Assembly: GCA_033961575.1 (NCBI GenBank)
Contig: CM066736.1
Location: forward strand, 12,557,501-12,621,500
Reading direction: 5' to 3'
Length of the DNA: 64,000 nucleotides
Origin: Aselliscus stoliczkanus
Lineage: Eukaryota > Chordata > Mammalia > Chiroptera > Hipposideridae
The position numbers were made by a program, and so were the translations under genes. The notes below the pieces were generated by a model, which was given only the letters and a program-made list of their open reading frames with translations, did no database searches and was not told the origin of the DNA. Within the stretch, counting starts at the first letter, position 1; every line of letters starts with the position of its first letter. Shown one piece after another: positions 31,327-41,862 of the stretch.

Positions 31327-31594
31327 CAGGGGTCGGCAAACTGCGGCTCTTGAGCCACATGTGGTTCTTTGGGTATATTCCATCTCAAAAGTTTGCCGAC
31401 CCCTGGAAGAGCCAATCCTGTCCCTCACAACAATTTAAAAATTATTCAAGAGCCATAAATATATTTTTACATAATCACCATTATGTGAATAGTATCCTTT
31501 AAAAATTGTATAAATGAAACTATGATAGTTTTATTTTCATTTTCAATTTTGCTTCAGAGCCATATTCTCCCGATCCGCAGTTTGCTGACCCCTG
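31327..31594. mobile_element. hAT-type MITE, 268 bp, perfect 8-bp TSD
   Basis: CAGGGGTCGGCAAAC at the left and GTTTGCTGACCCCTG at the right are inverted repeats with one mismatch. GGCTGGGT occurs at 31319-31326 and 31595-31602, a perfect octamer duplication as hAT transposases make. An inverted copy of the terminus sits at 31389-31405. It is inserted in a MIR and lacks about 35 bp seen at the right end of the copy at 8699-9022. Confidence 0.95.
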
Positions 31595-31712
31595 GGCTGG
31601 GTTATTGTAAGGATTTAACAGCACAATGTATGTAAAGTCTCAGAGAATGCCTAGTACGTAGTAAGTGCTAAAGCGATGATTGTTTTAATAATCATGAGTT
31701 ATTGTTGTTATT
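31595..31712 (+). mobile_element. MIR, right half (split by hAT)
   Basis: 'gttattgtaaggatttaaca', 'cagagaatgcctagtacgta' and 'gtaagtgctaaagcgatgat' complete the sense MIR started at 31165. Confidence 0.75.
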
Positions 31713-31714
31713 AT

Positions 31715-32454
31715 TATTCAGTGGACCAGGTGAGCCAGCTCATTTCCAAGGTTTCTTCCAGTTCTGACGTTCTCATCCTGAGTTTTACCTGAGCGGCTAC
31801 CATGCTCCTGAAATTGTAGCTAACATTTGTGCAAAAGCGTTTTCTCTGGTCTGGAGGAGTCCAGGCCTTTTGTCATCTTCTTAAAAGGGTCTGTGACACC
31901 CCCCCCCCCCCAAACAGTCTCGGATCAGGCGTCTACAATGTAAGGATTCCACATATTTCAAGGTGACCCTGAGAAAGTAGAAGTTGATTCTCCTGATGTT
32001 TAGATCCATCCTGAGGCAGATTTCAGTTTAAAGCCTCAAGTAACTTCCTGAAAGGCTCAGCAATCTAGGCCCACAATCAACTTGATCAAAACCATCTGGC
32101 AGGGATGTGGCTCTCTCCCAGCAGCGTTTAACCCACTGGGAAATAGCATTTTGGTGGGAGCAGCAAGAACTGCGGTGTCCTTGTGAAAGGTCAACTTGCT
32201 ACGTGAAAGAGTCTCTATGGTGTGAGCGAGTGAGTGTGGTGACTGGAACATTCTGGAATCGGGTCACAGGCTTCACCTCTTGTCAAGGTCTACATTGGAT
32301 TTCAGGGACATTTGTTGAAACCCTAACCCTGAAAATTGTGGACAAGGAGTGTCATGGCCCAGCACTATCTTCTGAATGGGCCGGTAACACCACTCCACAA
32401 AAGCCTTTGGTGGCAACCTCGTGTTGAAAGCCATATTTCTCAAACTGGAGCAGC
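31715..32454. other. Unassigned unique sequence
   Basis: Contains a C13 run near 31900-31912 and two telomere-like 'aaccct' units near 32322, too few to matter. No family or exon recognised. Confidence 0.4.
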
Positions 32455-32475
32455 TGTAGTTCTGGTTTAATTGAC

Positions 32476-32616
32476 TTTTTTTTTTTTTAGCTGAGCCATC
32501 CTGCCACCTGTTGGCAGCTCAATGGCAACTCAGCTCGGGCTGGCATCGAACTGCCGTTGCTCAGAGCTCAGCCCGCACAAGAGCGAGCTCTTAACCAGCT
32601 GAGCCACTCGGCCGGC
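32476..32616 (-). mobile_element. Short tRNA SINE (class C)
   Basis: Antisense: T tail, 'agctgagccatcctgccacc', 'ctcagagctcagcccgca', head 'ccagctgagccactcggccg'. 'tgtagttctg' at 32455-32464 recurs at 32620-32629, and both flanks then end in TGAC, so a diverged duplication of about 21 bp is likely. Confidence 0.85.
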
Positions 32617-32629
32617 TCTTGTAGTTCTG

Positions 32630-33128
32630 AAGATGGGTGACAATGAACCAGGGGAGACAGAAAGCCGCAGGGTAAACAGGAAGAACTTCCTGGAACTAAC
32701 AACTGTCAGAATTTTGTGGGAGGGGAGAAATTTTTAGACGTTGAAACAACTAATGAAATGACACACACGCATAGATACAAGGGAAGCCAGGAACTGTTGG
32801 GGAAAATTTGCAGTTGGGGGCATGGCTCGGAGCTTCAGAATGCACAGTTACTGAATTCTCTGCTGTTTTGTAGATACTTTGGTGAAAAAAATTGCAGATG
32901 GTCTCAACTTCAGAGCGAAGCCTTTATACTTCTTAGCGTAGCCTAGAAGGCTCTTCACAATTTGACCCAAATTGCATGAAGCAAGATGACTCCAAGCAGC
33001 CTTAGGCTTATAATCTACTAGCTGAGCCACACAACAAAAGGGACCATCATTCCACAGAGGGTTGGTAGACATTAAGTCTCACGGTGGATGCGCTCTGATG
33101 TTTATTAGGTCGCGTGCACATCCCAGAA
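32630..33128. other. Unassigned unique sequence
   Basis: No repeat, exon or promoter recognised. Confidence 0.4.
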
Positions 33129-33144
33129 CAATTACTGCGATTTT

Positions 33145-33602
33145 TTTTTTTTTAAAGATTTTATTGGGGAATTAGGGGAGGGAAACAGCGTTGGGGAACC
33201 GGGGAAGGGGAGCAGACAAGTTGCTGTTCTTTTGTTCTTCAGTCTAGTTGTAGAGGACATCACTTCACTGGCTCATTTTGGTATCATCATTGCTCTTTTC
33301 CCGGATGAGGCAGATTGGTCGCCGGCCTCTGGATGGTCACTCACCAAGGCTATTGGCAGCTCACTCAGGCTGCCCACCACTCACGCTGGCTGCCGGCCAC
33401 TCACTGTAGCCTATGGCAGCCCACTGCAGCAGGGGCTGCAGCTATGCCGTCCCTGGGGACTCACAGCAGCCCAGCTCCAGGTGGAGCTGTTGTTCACCAT
33501 CTTAGCTGTAGAGGACAGTGTCACTGGCCCTCATATGTGGGATCCGAACGGGGCTGCTGGCATCCAAGCCAGCTCTTAACCAATGCGCTACTCGGCTGGC
33601 CC
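33145..33602 (-). mobile_element. Long tRNA-derived SINE (class A), complete
   Basis: Antisense tail 'aaagattttattggggaatt', body with CAGCTCACT/GGCTGCC subrepeats, head 'accaatgcgctactcggctg'. The TSD CAATTACTGCGATTTT (33129-33144) versus CAATTATTGTGATTTT (33603-33618) has two C/T differences, both at CpG or possible deamination sites. Confidence 0.93.
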
Positions 33603-33619
33603 CAATTATTGTGATTTTG

Positions 33620-34438
33620 ATTGGCCAAGCATGTGTCTGGGGTGGGAGTGGCCATCAGCTCCATCTACACCTCAAGGGCTGACAATGCAGGGACTTGTCC
33701 CTGAAAGAAAATCAGGGTACTGTTATTGGAAGAGGGTGCGAATGCTGGGCTGGCCAACCCCCAATGAGGCCAAACCTCATTTATCATAAGAGTTCTGTTT
33801 GATCCCAAAGCCCACACTGTCCTTCGCTACACCCTTCTAATCCCTTTTATAGAGGCAGGAGCTGAGGTCAGAGAAGGGCAGGGCGTTCCTGAAAGTCACC
33901 CATTCCATTAGCAGCAGGGGTGAGTTTGGGACTTGGATGTCAAGATGTTCCATCAAGGCGACACTCTAGGTTGTACAGGAGACCGGGGAGCTATTAATTT
34001 GCTTGGCAAGCATGGAGAATGGTTATGGTGCATGGTGTCATAATTCCGTTTATTACCTTGCAGATGTTAAGAATAACAGGAGGATAAATAGCCATGAAAA
34101 CTGATTGGATAGCTAATGCCGGGCAGCAGCCTTCAACCAAAAAATTGGGGCTGCTAATGTACCTTTGCAGGTGGGCTGTGAGGATGTCTTCTAGGTGAGC
34201 AGATGAGATGCTCCAGAAACATCTCTGGGCCTGGCTCAGCACCACCTCTTCTGTGGATAACCTCCTGTCCTTGTTGATCTAATGTGGCTTCCCTGGAAGG
34301 ACACAGCTTCCCCTGGAGTCGTCCCAAGTGGTGGCTGTTTTGCTTGCACACACTCCATCCCCTTAGAATCCTATTGGAGGAAAGGCAGGTATCAGATGGG
34401 TCCTTTCTCTGCCACTTCCCGGCCCTGCTTCCCTCTCG
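33620..34438. other. Unassigned unique sequence
   Basis: A MIR scrap may lie at 33840-33960 ('tccctttttatagaggcagg'-like word order, weak). Otherwise nothing recognised. Confidence 0.35.
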
Positions 34439-34439
34439 C

Positions 34440-34735
34440 CCAGCTCTGAATTTCCTGTCATCTCTTCATCACTCACTTTGTTGTGATCACCTGCCCTATT
34501 CTCACTCCCCATCACTTCACAATAATTTAACAGCATCCTCACCCTCAGCACTTGGATGTCTAACAAGCAATTCAAATTTACTATGTCCAAAACTTAGTTC
34601 CTGATTTTTATCCTCCACCCACCTCATAACTACTCTTCCCAAAATGTAACCTGTCTCAGCTAATGGCAGCCCCATCCTTACAGAAGCCCAGAGTCCTCTC
34701 CTCCTCTCACATCCTATTGTTTCCGTCTTGCTGCA
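34440..34735 (+). mobile_element. L2 LINE, ORF2 end region
   Basis: 'ctatgtccaaaacttagttc', 'ctcagctaatggcagcccca', 'tccttacagaagcccagagt' and 'ctctcctcctctcacatcct' match the order of a well-known L2 3' segment. The 106-codon plus frame here is a degraded L2 piece. Confidence 0.65.
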
Positions 34736-34862
34736 GTGGAATACTACACAGCAATGAAAAAGAACAAGCTATGAATACTTGTAACGACACAATGAATCTC
34801 AGAGACATAATGACAAGCAGAAGAAGCCAGATGCAAAAGGGTTCCATCTATATGAGTCACAT
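34736..34862 (+). mobile_element. L1M fragment (end of ORF2)
   Basis: 'gtggaatactacacagcaat', 'gaaaaagaacaagctatgaa', 'caatgaatctcagagacata' and 'gaagaagccagatgcaaaag' match sense L1M sequence just past ORF2. Confidence 0.75.
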
Positions 34863-35019
34863 TGTCCTTTTCTAGCTGTACAATCATTTTGGTTGGAGAA
34901 ACTCCTGGAAATGGAGTTACTGGGAACCAGTGGGCATGAGCAGTTCAATTTTTGATAACTGGGGTTCTTAAAAAATTGCTCCTATGCTTTGTACTTTCCT
35001 TACATATTGGTATTATTAT

Positions 35020-35130
35020 TATATATTCTTTTTACAGATGAGGAAACTGAGGCTGAGAGAGGTTGAATCACTTGTTCCAAGTCATGCATTTGGAAAATGG
35101 CTAAGTTAGGATATAAATCCTGTTTCTCTT
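35020..35130 (-). mobile_element. MIR, 5' half
   Basis: 'tttacagatgaggaaactga', 'ggctgagagaggttgaatca' and 'cttgttccaagtcatgcatt' follow antisense MIR. Confidence 0.8.
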
Positions 35131-35249
35131 TGTGTTTAGATAATGAATGTACATCATTTATTACTCTACTTGGTACCGAGTCAGTGTTGACTAAATATTG
35201 TTATTACTTGGGTTTTTTCAGGGTATGTTATGAGAATAGTATCGTGTAT

Positions 35250-35408
35250 GAGGAAATCAATAGATATTTATTAAGTACCTACTGACCACATGTAGGGCAT
35301 GATGCTTGGGGTGCAGCCATGAATAAGTCAGATATGGGCCCTGCCATCCGGACCTTATAGTCCATCAGAGAAGACAGATTTTGGCCGAATAACCCAAATG
35401 TGATGAGT
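35250..35408 (-). mobile_element. L2 3' end
   Basis: 'agatatttattaagtaccta', 'gatgcttggggtgcagccat', 'gaataagtcagatatgggcc' and 'gccatccggaccttatagtc' follow the antisense L2 3' end. Confidence 0.7.
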
Positions 35409-35409
35409 A

Positions 35410-36620
35410 TATGGGTGAGAAATGCCAATCGAGGGGACTTTTGGGGGTAGGGAGCCTCGTGGCCGCTTGTTCCTGGTTGGTGAGGCAAGCTTGGCCCTGC
35501 CCCCTCGCTTGTGGCACTCTTCAAACACCCACGCTAAGTAGAGCAGTTCTGAGAAATGATTTGTCAGTATCAGGCCTTGGGGGCCTTTACTAGGGTCTAA
35601 ATCAATTTCAGAAGCTGAAGAGCCAGCCCTGAGTTTAGTGTGGATTTTTACAGGTCAGTGAGGCTGAACAGCAGCTCCCCAGCCGGTGATAAATGTGTCG
35701 AGATCTCTCTCTGGCTCTGCCAAGGCCACTGTCAACTCAGTGTCTTCATTTTCCCGGACTGTTATGGAGAGGCTGGAAATAGTCCTCAGGCTAGAATCCT
35801 ATTCCCCACCAGGGACCCTTAGGAGAGCTTTGGGGTGGGCTCCGCATCCGTTCCTGGCGGGGGTCCTGGGTGATCTGGGGCAGCCCCTCTCCCGGGACGT
35901 GGCTGAGACAGGAGGAGATGAGGGTGAGCCCCTAAGAGGAGGGCCATCTATTACCATCTCCACATCTCTGTGCCAGGAATTGTGCCGGCACCAATAAATA
36001 TCTGCTGAAGGACCAAATTAGCAAAGGAAAGGTGCCTTACAGAAAAAGCAGAGACAAGATGGATGAATGTATGATGATCCATAATGTTTCCCTCATCCTT
36101 CCTTCTTTGGGGATGGTTTCTGGCACTGCTCATTTAGTGTCATTCCCTGTCTCCCCGCCCCACTCCAATGCAGAATATGCTAATCAGTGGATGAAGAACC
36201 ATAGGAGAGATGGTGGGATTTGTATTTGTACAGACGCAGACTTGTCAGAGAGAAAAAGAGAACAAAGCTCTATGAGAGGAAGAGGATATGTGAGACACCC
36301 ATGGGAAGCGGGGTTTGGAGGTTTGGGGGTCACGCTGAGGAAAAGGGGACCCTTAAAGAAGAGTTGTGGCATATTATCATTTGGTAGATTCCTCCTTAAT
36401 GCTGACTAAGAGATGCCAAATGACGAGAGGCATGCTTTGGGTTGCTGAGCTGAGTTTCTTTAAATTCTAGACATGGCCACATGGGAACCTGAGTTTGACT
36501 AGGGTTATGTGGGTACTCTCAGATCCTTCCTGGCTTCTGTTAATGGCTGGCCTTGACCGTGCTGAGATCCCCTGTAATTGTTGGGGGTCTGGACCCGTTT
36601 GCGCAACAATACAAACAGCT
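35410..36620. other. Unassigned unique sequence
   Basis: GC-rich unique DNA. The frames at 35686-35997 and 36032-36409 (103 and 125 codons) have no recognisable domain, and no splice-bounded exon stands out. Confidence 0.4.
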
Positions 36621-36624
36621 GACA

Positions 36625-36812
36625 AATAATAAGAGCTTACGAAGTACCAGGCACCTCCTAGCCTTCAGGTTCACGCCACTATTTTGAGGTAGACAGCATT
36701 ATTATTCCCATTGTACAGATGGAGAAGCTGATGAAAGAGAGGTTCAGCATCCTGCCCAAGGTCACAGAAATAGCAGATGACAGAAGTGGGCTGTGCCTCT
36801 CGGGAGTGCCAT
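36625..36812 (-). mobile_element. MIR
   Basis: 'acgaagtaccaggcacctcc', 'attattattcccattgtaca', 'gatggagaagctgatgaaag' and 'cctgcccaaggtcacagaaa'. Confidence 0.8.
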
Positions 36813-36814
36813 CC

Positions 36815-37468
36815 TGCAACCAGACCTTTCCACCTCTCTTCTAAGCGGCGGCCTGGCTGCTTGCTTCCCCCAGGGCGGTGGAAGTTCAGTATTCTGTTGT
36901 GAAGCAAGAAGACCAATTCTCTGTCCTTCCTGCACTTAATTTGAGGTGTCACATCGCTATTTCTTAGAGCCCCTTTTCTCCCCTGGGCCCCGCTACCCCT
37001 ACATACCTATCCCATCAGTTGGGCCATTCTGTATTCTACCTGTCGCATGTCACCTGGACCTCCTATTTCCCTTTGCCCTCCTGATGTGGTTGTTAGGTCC
37101 CCTTATTCTTTTATGATAAAATTTCTCTTAGGATCCAAGCCACCCCTCCTTACAATTGGGCTTCCATTGCTGCTCCCCCTTGTCCATTTCTGTCTCCGGT
37201 AATGTTTGAACATATATAAATCCCAGGTACGGATAGGATTCAATGGTTGGGTTTTTTTGTTTTTGTTTTTGTTTTTTTATCTCAGTCTTGTATTTCAGTT
37301 GGATGTAAGTAAATGGTTGGGGGGGAAAGGAGTTTTACTCATCTCCACAGGGGAAAGTCTGTAAAACCCAGCTTGACCCTGCTGGGTTCCCCCTTGTGCC
37401 CAGACCCACAGGGCACACTTTCTAAAGCTTCATTAGTACCGTTTAGATGACACCACTCCTTAGTCAGA
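36815..37468. other. Unassigned sequence
   Basis: Includes a (GTTTTT)n patch at 37253-37276. No family recognised. Confidence 0.4.
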
Positions 37469-37469
37469 C

Positions 37470-38060
37470 TCAGGCCTCCTTTTTATAAAAGAAAACAAAA
37501 AAAAAATTATAGTGGCATCTTTTACTATCCCAAAATGAATTTCACAGATAATAGAATCTATATATACACATACCTTCAAAAAAATCAATATAATGTCCTA
37601 CCAGGATTATAACAGAATAAAGTGAAAGCAGTCTATAATAAGATAACATGTATTTCAATATGTAAATGCTTGGGTGTGACGCAACTATAAAACATAATGA
37701 TATAGCCAGATAATTGCTTCCATATATAATCACTGCGACTGTCGCAGCTATGAAGATAAAGTTGCAGAGATGTGTCACCTACTAAAAAATACCACGTACA
37801 GCGCTGCCGACAAGGACCCGATTTTCTGAAACAATGTACAACTTTTGGTAAGGTTCTGAACAAAGAACGACCTTTGCTCAATTTACCCACTTGTTGTATT
37901 CCGTTACAATTCAGTGTATACTGAAACCATGCAGAAAATAACTTTTTGTTGGTCTGTACAAAGGAGTTAGAGTTAAGCCCGATGATTATGACAAATTTAT
38001 TTCTCAAGGACGGAAGCGTCTAGCAGGACATTTAAGTGAACGCTAGCATGCCCCCAGGCA
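37470..38060. other. Repeat-free AT-rich block with retained CpGs
   Basis: About 590 bp without any repeat I recognise, AT-rich yet with a dozen or so CpGs kept ('tgtgacgcaactataaaaca', 'cactgcgactgtcgcagcta', 'cagcgctgccgacaaggacc', 'ttgtattccgttacaattca'). A 124-codon open frame lies on the minus strand at 37633-38007, with no family resemblance (Cys, Tyr and Ser rich). It could be a conserved 3' UTR, an enhancer or a recent retrocopy of untranslated sequence. No poly(A) tail with flanking duplication is visible. Confidence 0.35.
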
Positions 38061-38091
38061 TAGCAGCAATGAGAAAGAGCCCCCCCCCTGC

Positions 38092-38112
38092 CAGATCCGT
38101 CCCCAGGGGGCA
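38092..38112 (-). promoter_or_regulatory. CTCF-like motif
   Basis: On the minus strand the core reads GCTGCCCCCTGGGGAC, close to the CTCF core TGCCCCCTGGTGG. Motif evidence only. Confidence 0.3.
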
Positions 38113-38467
38113 GCACCAACCCCACTGAGAGCTTTGGCTTCCGGACAAAGGGTGCTTTGGGGTGCAAGGGCTTTTGGGGGACTTCATTGTGGGAACTGTT
38201 TAGCTAGATATTACATTTCTCCTTATCCAGTGTTTTCAGTAGGAGGTTTGTTTGTTTGTTTGTGGTTTTGCTATTGTTTTTAAGGTGAAAGGCATTTCTC
38301 TGGGTGAGAAGAACTTTTGTTTTGGTGGAGTCCACTGTGGGGGCTGAGATTTATTACTCCAAGCAAGGAAAGACACAAAAGTAAAAGATCTGTCTAAAGG
38401 ACTAGTTATTTACTTAACACACATTTAATCATGGTGGCAGCAATGGCTGCCTTTCTTTTTACATTTT

Positions 38468-38618
38468 TTATTTTATTTTATTTTTATTTTTTATTTTTTT
38501 TAGCTGAGCCGTCCTGGTTGGCAGCTCAGCTCGGGCTGGGCATCAAACTGCTGTTGCCCAGAGCTCAGCTCGCACTCTTGAGCGAGCTCTTAACCAGCAG
38601 AGCCACTTGGCCGGCCCC
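38468..38618 (-). mobile_element. Short tRNA SINE (class C)
   Basis: (TTTTA)n tail, then 'tagctgagccgtcctggttg', 'gagctcagctcgcactcttg', head 'agcagagccacttggccggc'. The TSD TTTACATTTT is perfect at 38458-38467 and 38619-38628. Confidence 0.92.
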
Positions 38619-38722
38619 TTTACATTTTGATTGAGTTATAATGGACATGTAACACTGTGTATGTTCTGGGTATACAGTGTGTTGCGTTGATACATTTGTG
38701 TATGACCCCTGACCCTGCTCTG
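38619..38722 (-). mobile_element. L1 3' UTR scrap
   Basis: 'ttgattgagttataatggac', 'atgtaacactgtgtatgttc' and 'gttgatacatttgtgtatga' resemble antisense L1M 3' UTR. The SINE before it inserted at its edge. Confidence 0.5.
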
Positions 38723-38739
38723 CCTTATTGTTTTCCCAT

Positions 38740-38922
38740 AGCATGTCTTGCCTTCTAAAGGGCTAGATAATATACTTATTTATCAGGACTGTGGTTTGTC
38801 GTCTTCCTAGGATGTAAGCAACTTAGGGGCAGGATTCTTTCATTTTTTTGCTTATTGATATGCCTCACGTGCCTACAATGGTGCCTAGCACGTAGTAGAT
38901 GCTCCATAAATATTTATTGGAT
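38740..38922 (+). mobile_element. L2 3' end (SINE-interrupted)
   Basis: 'ggatgtaagcaacttagggg', 'caggattctttcattttttt'-like stretch, 'acaatggtgcctagcacgta' and 'gatgctccataaatatttat' match the L2 3' end, whose terminal 'ttggatgaataa' continues after the SINE at 39108-39125. Confidence 0.8.
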
Positions 38923-39107
38923 AAGGGGAAGCTGGTTAGCTCAGGTGGTTACAGCGCAGGCTCATAACACCGAGGTTGCCGGTTCCATCCCCACATGGGC
39001 CACAGAGCTGTGCCCTCCACAACTAGATTGAAGACAACTAATTGACTTGGAACTGATGGGTCCTGGAAAAACACACTGTTCTCCAATAAAATTTGCAAAA
39101 AAAAAAA
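38923..39107 (+). mobile_element. Ves-like tRNA SINE (class B), sense
   Basis: 'gctggttagctcaggtggtt' (A-box), 'ttgccggttccatcc' (B-box), 'cctccacaactagattgaag', 'ctgatgggtcctggaaaaac' and an A tail. The TSD TTATTGGAT is perfect at 38914-38922 and 39108-39116, inside the last bases of an L2. Confidence 0.95.
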
Positions 39108-39125
39108 TTATTGGATGAATAAGTG

Positions 39126-39292
39126 AATTTCATGTAAATTCATGTAACTCACCCTCCTGGTGAAGCTTTTATTATTCCCATTGTACAGTTGAGGGAACCG
39201 AGGCTCAGGCTATCAAGGGGCCTGCCTGAGTCCCACAGTGAGCGACCCAGCAGCCTTTGAGCTCTCTGGTTTCCTGACTCCTACATCTTCCT
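39126..39292 (-). mobile_element. MIR
   Basis: 'tattcccattgtacagttga', 'gggaaccgaggctcaggcta' and 'tgagtcccacagtgagcgac' follow antisense MIR. Confidence 0.75.
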
Positions 39293-39299
39293 CGTTTGA

Positions 39300-39462
39300 T
39301 TGTGGCAGCTTATTGAAGTGGTTAAGAGCATGGGTGCTGGGGCCAAACTGCTAAAGTTCAAATCCTGGGTCAGACTGTTCTGAGCTGTGTGATAAGTGCT
39401 TTGCATGACTTATAGGATCTCTCTCTAAGCCTGTTTCCACACCTGTAAAAAATAAAACAAAA
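39300..39462 (+). mobile_element. MIR
   Basis: 'gaagtggttaagagcatggg', 'aaagttcaaatcctgggtca', 'gcctgtttccacacctgtaa'. Forms an inverted pair with the MIR just before it. Confidence 0.8.
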
Positions 39463-39499
39463 CAAAAAGACTAACCGATTAAACATAATGTGATCATAA

Positions 39500-40065
39500 A
39501 CGCAGAAGTCACATTAACTCCTTCCTATCCCTTAGTTCAACATCAAATACAAGGTCAGGTCTTGACGGTTCTACCTTCAAAACATGCCAGGAAACCTCTC
39601 AAATCTGGTCCATTCTCTCCCTCTTCGTCTTGATCATCGTAGTCCAAGCCATGCACATCTCTTGTTTGGACAATTGCAGTAGCCTCCTAATGGGTCTCAG
39701 CTTCTACCCCTTGCCTAGGAATCATCCTCTACATGCAGCCAGGGTCATCTTCTACGTAAACCAGATCACGTTACTCTAGTGCTTAAAACCATTACCTTCT
39801 TATCAGCTTGAGATCAAAACGTGGCCTCCTTACCTGCCTTGCACAGCACTGCGTGGCCTGGACGCTGCCTCCCTCCCCAGCCTCACTGCTTTTTCCCTCC
39901 CTCACTACACACCAGTGTCTCTGGCCTCTGTCACTGCCTAGGATGCATGAGGCTTTTCTGCCACAGGTCCTTTGCACGTGTAGCTCCCTCTGCCTGGAAT
40001 GCTCCTTCCTTGCCATTTATATCTTGGCTCAAATGCAGTCTCCTCAGAGGATGACTGCAACACAG
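39500..40065 (+). mobile_element. L2 LINE, long 3' portion
   Basis: Long ordered match: 'ggttctaccttcaaaacatg', 'ggacaattgcagtagcctcc', 'taatgggtctcagcttctac', 'catgcagccagggtcatctt', 'cacaggtcctttgcacgtgt', 'agctccctctgcctggaatg' and 'tggctcaaatgcagtctcct'. Frames of 77-86 codons are degraded L2 reverse-transcriptase-protein C-terminus. Confidence 0.85.
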
Positions 40066-40508
40066 TAAGGCTTGGTGATGGTGATGGTGGTGTTGGTGGG
40101 CAGGAGATGGAACTGCCCCCCTCCCCTTCCTTGGCCACTTATCCTGTAGCTCAGGTCCACCTTGTGTCTCTCTGCCATGTGTAGAGTCCCATTCATCTGG
40201 GGCATCAGACCTTGGCCAGGTGACAGACTTGGCTCCATGTCTGCCTACAGGTGAAGCTGCTCCAAACTGCTCCCCACTTTTCCCCCAGGGGTTTGTCTTG
40301 TTTTGCCGATGTCCTGCTCAGCAGTTGTCGTTCAATACGCATTTAATCAGAAGGCAGTTGAACGTGGCACTTTCCCTTTCCTTAAGTTCAGTGCATAGGA
40401 CAGGTAAGATGGAGTTTGGTGCCCCTCAGGTTCAAGGGTAGGGGGTCACCTGGGGTAAAGGGTCACCAGTGACCTAATGGAACCCAGCAGCCACCACTAG
40501 ATTCTGCT
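40066..40508. other. Unassigned sequence
   Basis: Includes GGTGATGGTG at 40072-40100. Otherwise no family recognised. Confidence 0.4.
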
Positions 40509-40509
40509 G

Positions 40510-40812
40510 TGGGGTCAGCTCACCCAAACCAAGAAAGCCTCCCCTGCTGCTCCTTTTCCAGCCATTTCCCCAGATGTACCCTGGTCCTTAGCTCCTTGGC
40601 GTTCAATGCTGTGTGTGCTGCCTGGGAGGCTTCTCCTTCCAGCCACTGGAAAATGTCCTCACAGGCTCCAAGGCTCTGCTTAAAAGCCACCTCCTCCTGG
40701 AAGCCTTCCAGGCCTGCGACTGCATTTCTAATATGCACCTCTGTAGTTCTTTCTACATGACTTTGTTATTATGGCATTTAATCTCATGACTTTGTAGGTT
40801 GTTTTCAGTCAG
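40510..40812 (+). mobile_element. L2 LINE fragment
   Basis: 'ctgcttaaaagccacctcct', 'cctggaagccttccaggcct', 'tctaatatgcacctctgtag' and 'ttattatggcatttaatctc' follow the L2 3' order. Confidence 0.65.
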
Positions 40813-40884
40813 TGACGCAGTCCTTTCAGTTATTGCTTTATCAGCATTATAGTGAGCACTTGTTATGTGCCAGGCAATTTTTAG

Positions 40885-41012
40885 AAGAGTGTTTTTGGAG
40901 AACCACCTGCTTCAGAATCAACAGGAACCTTGTTAAAATGCAGAGTGCCAGGCTCCACATATGAACCCCAGGTTAGGCAGTCTGAGACCAGGGCCCAAGG
41001 ATCTGCACAATA
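40885..41012 (+). mobile_element. MER5-type hAT-Charlie MITE fragment
   Basis: 'gagaaccacctgcttcagaa', 'tcaacaggaaccttgttaaa', 'atgcagagtgccaggctcca' and 'ccaaggatctgcacaataa' match MER5 order. Confidence 0.6.
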
Positions 41013-41189
41013 AAGATAAAGACTTGCCCTTGTAAAGGGTACAGAGTTGGCCAAGGGCACCATCCTGTCTTTGGGGTATTCACTGTCTGGTGGAGTCTCT
41101 GCCTTTCTCGCTGAATCTGAACTACTCAAGAGCAGGCACTGCCATGTATTCAGGACCTAGCCAGGGCCTGCTATAAAGGAGCAAACATG

Positions 41190-41335
41190 TGGAATATATA
41201 AATGCATTCATTTAAACATGTTTATGGAACATCTACTGGGTCCTGGGTATCATTCTAGACATAAAATGCAGCAGTAAGCCAAATAGACAACCTCGCTGCC
41301 CTCATGGGGCTCACAAGATCAATGAGTAAATAAAA
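41190..41335 (-). mobile_element. L2 3' end
   Basis: 'gtttatggaacatctactgg', 'gtcctgggtatcattctaga', 'cctcgctgccctcatggggc' and 'aatgagtaaataaa'. Confidence 0.75.
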
Positions 41336-41339
41336 GAAT

Positions 41340-41862
41340 CTCTAATTTGCTTTGTCTCCCAGGTCTGAGCCTCTGGCTGTCACCTCAGGTCCTTAGCTGG
41401 CCTGACTGCTGATGTCTCTAACTGCACCACAGAACCCCACGCCCCTTCTTGCTCTGTTTGCTCCAGCCACACAAGTCTCCTTTCAGCCTCTTCTCCTTGC
41501 ATGCTCCCTCCTGCCACAGGGCCTTTACACATGCAGCTCTTTTACCTGAAATGGCTCCCCCACTCTTCTTCAGGGGGATGATGTCAGTTACATATGGTAG
41601 CTCAGTCATCACCTCCTCCAAGAAGTCTTCCCTGACTCCTTCCTGGGTCGTTTACTCCTATTCCAGTCCCTCTTAGTTCCAACATCATTGCTTCTAGGCA
41701 CAGGTTACAGCCACAGGTACACATTTGCATGACTCTTGGATTAAAGTATGCATCTCCTGCTAAACTAAACTCCATGAGGTCAGGGGCCAATCTGTCTTGT
41801 CCACCACTTTATCCCAGCACCTTTCTCAGTGCACGGCACAATAACTATGTGATTAATGAAGA
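41340..41862 (+). mobile_element. L2 LINE, 3' end
   Basis: 'gctccctcctgccacagggc', 'ctttacacatgcagctcttt', 'cacctcctccaagaagtctt', 'ccctgactccttcctgggtc', 'aaactccatgaggtcagggg' and 'ccagcacctttctcagtgca'. Convergent with the antisense L2 just before it. Confidence 0.8.

Noticed and set aside
31900..31912. C13 run as an i-motif
   Set aside because: A single homopolymer without further C tracts cannot be argued to form one; also a common assembly error spot.
32318..32334. Telomere-like 'aaaccctaaccctga'
   Set aside because: Only two imperfect units; not an interstitial telomeric array.
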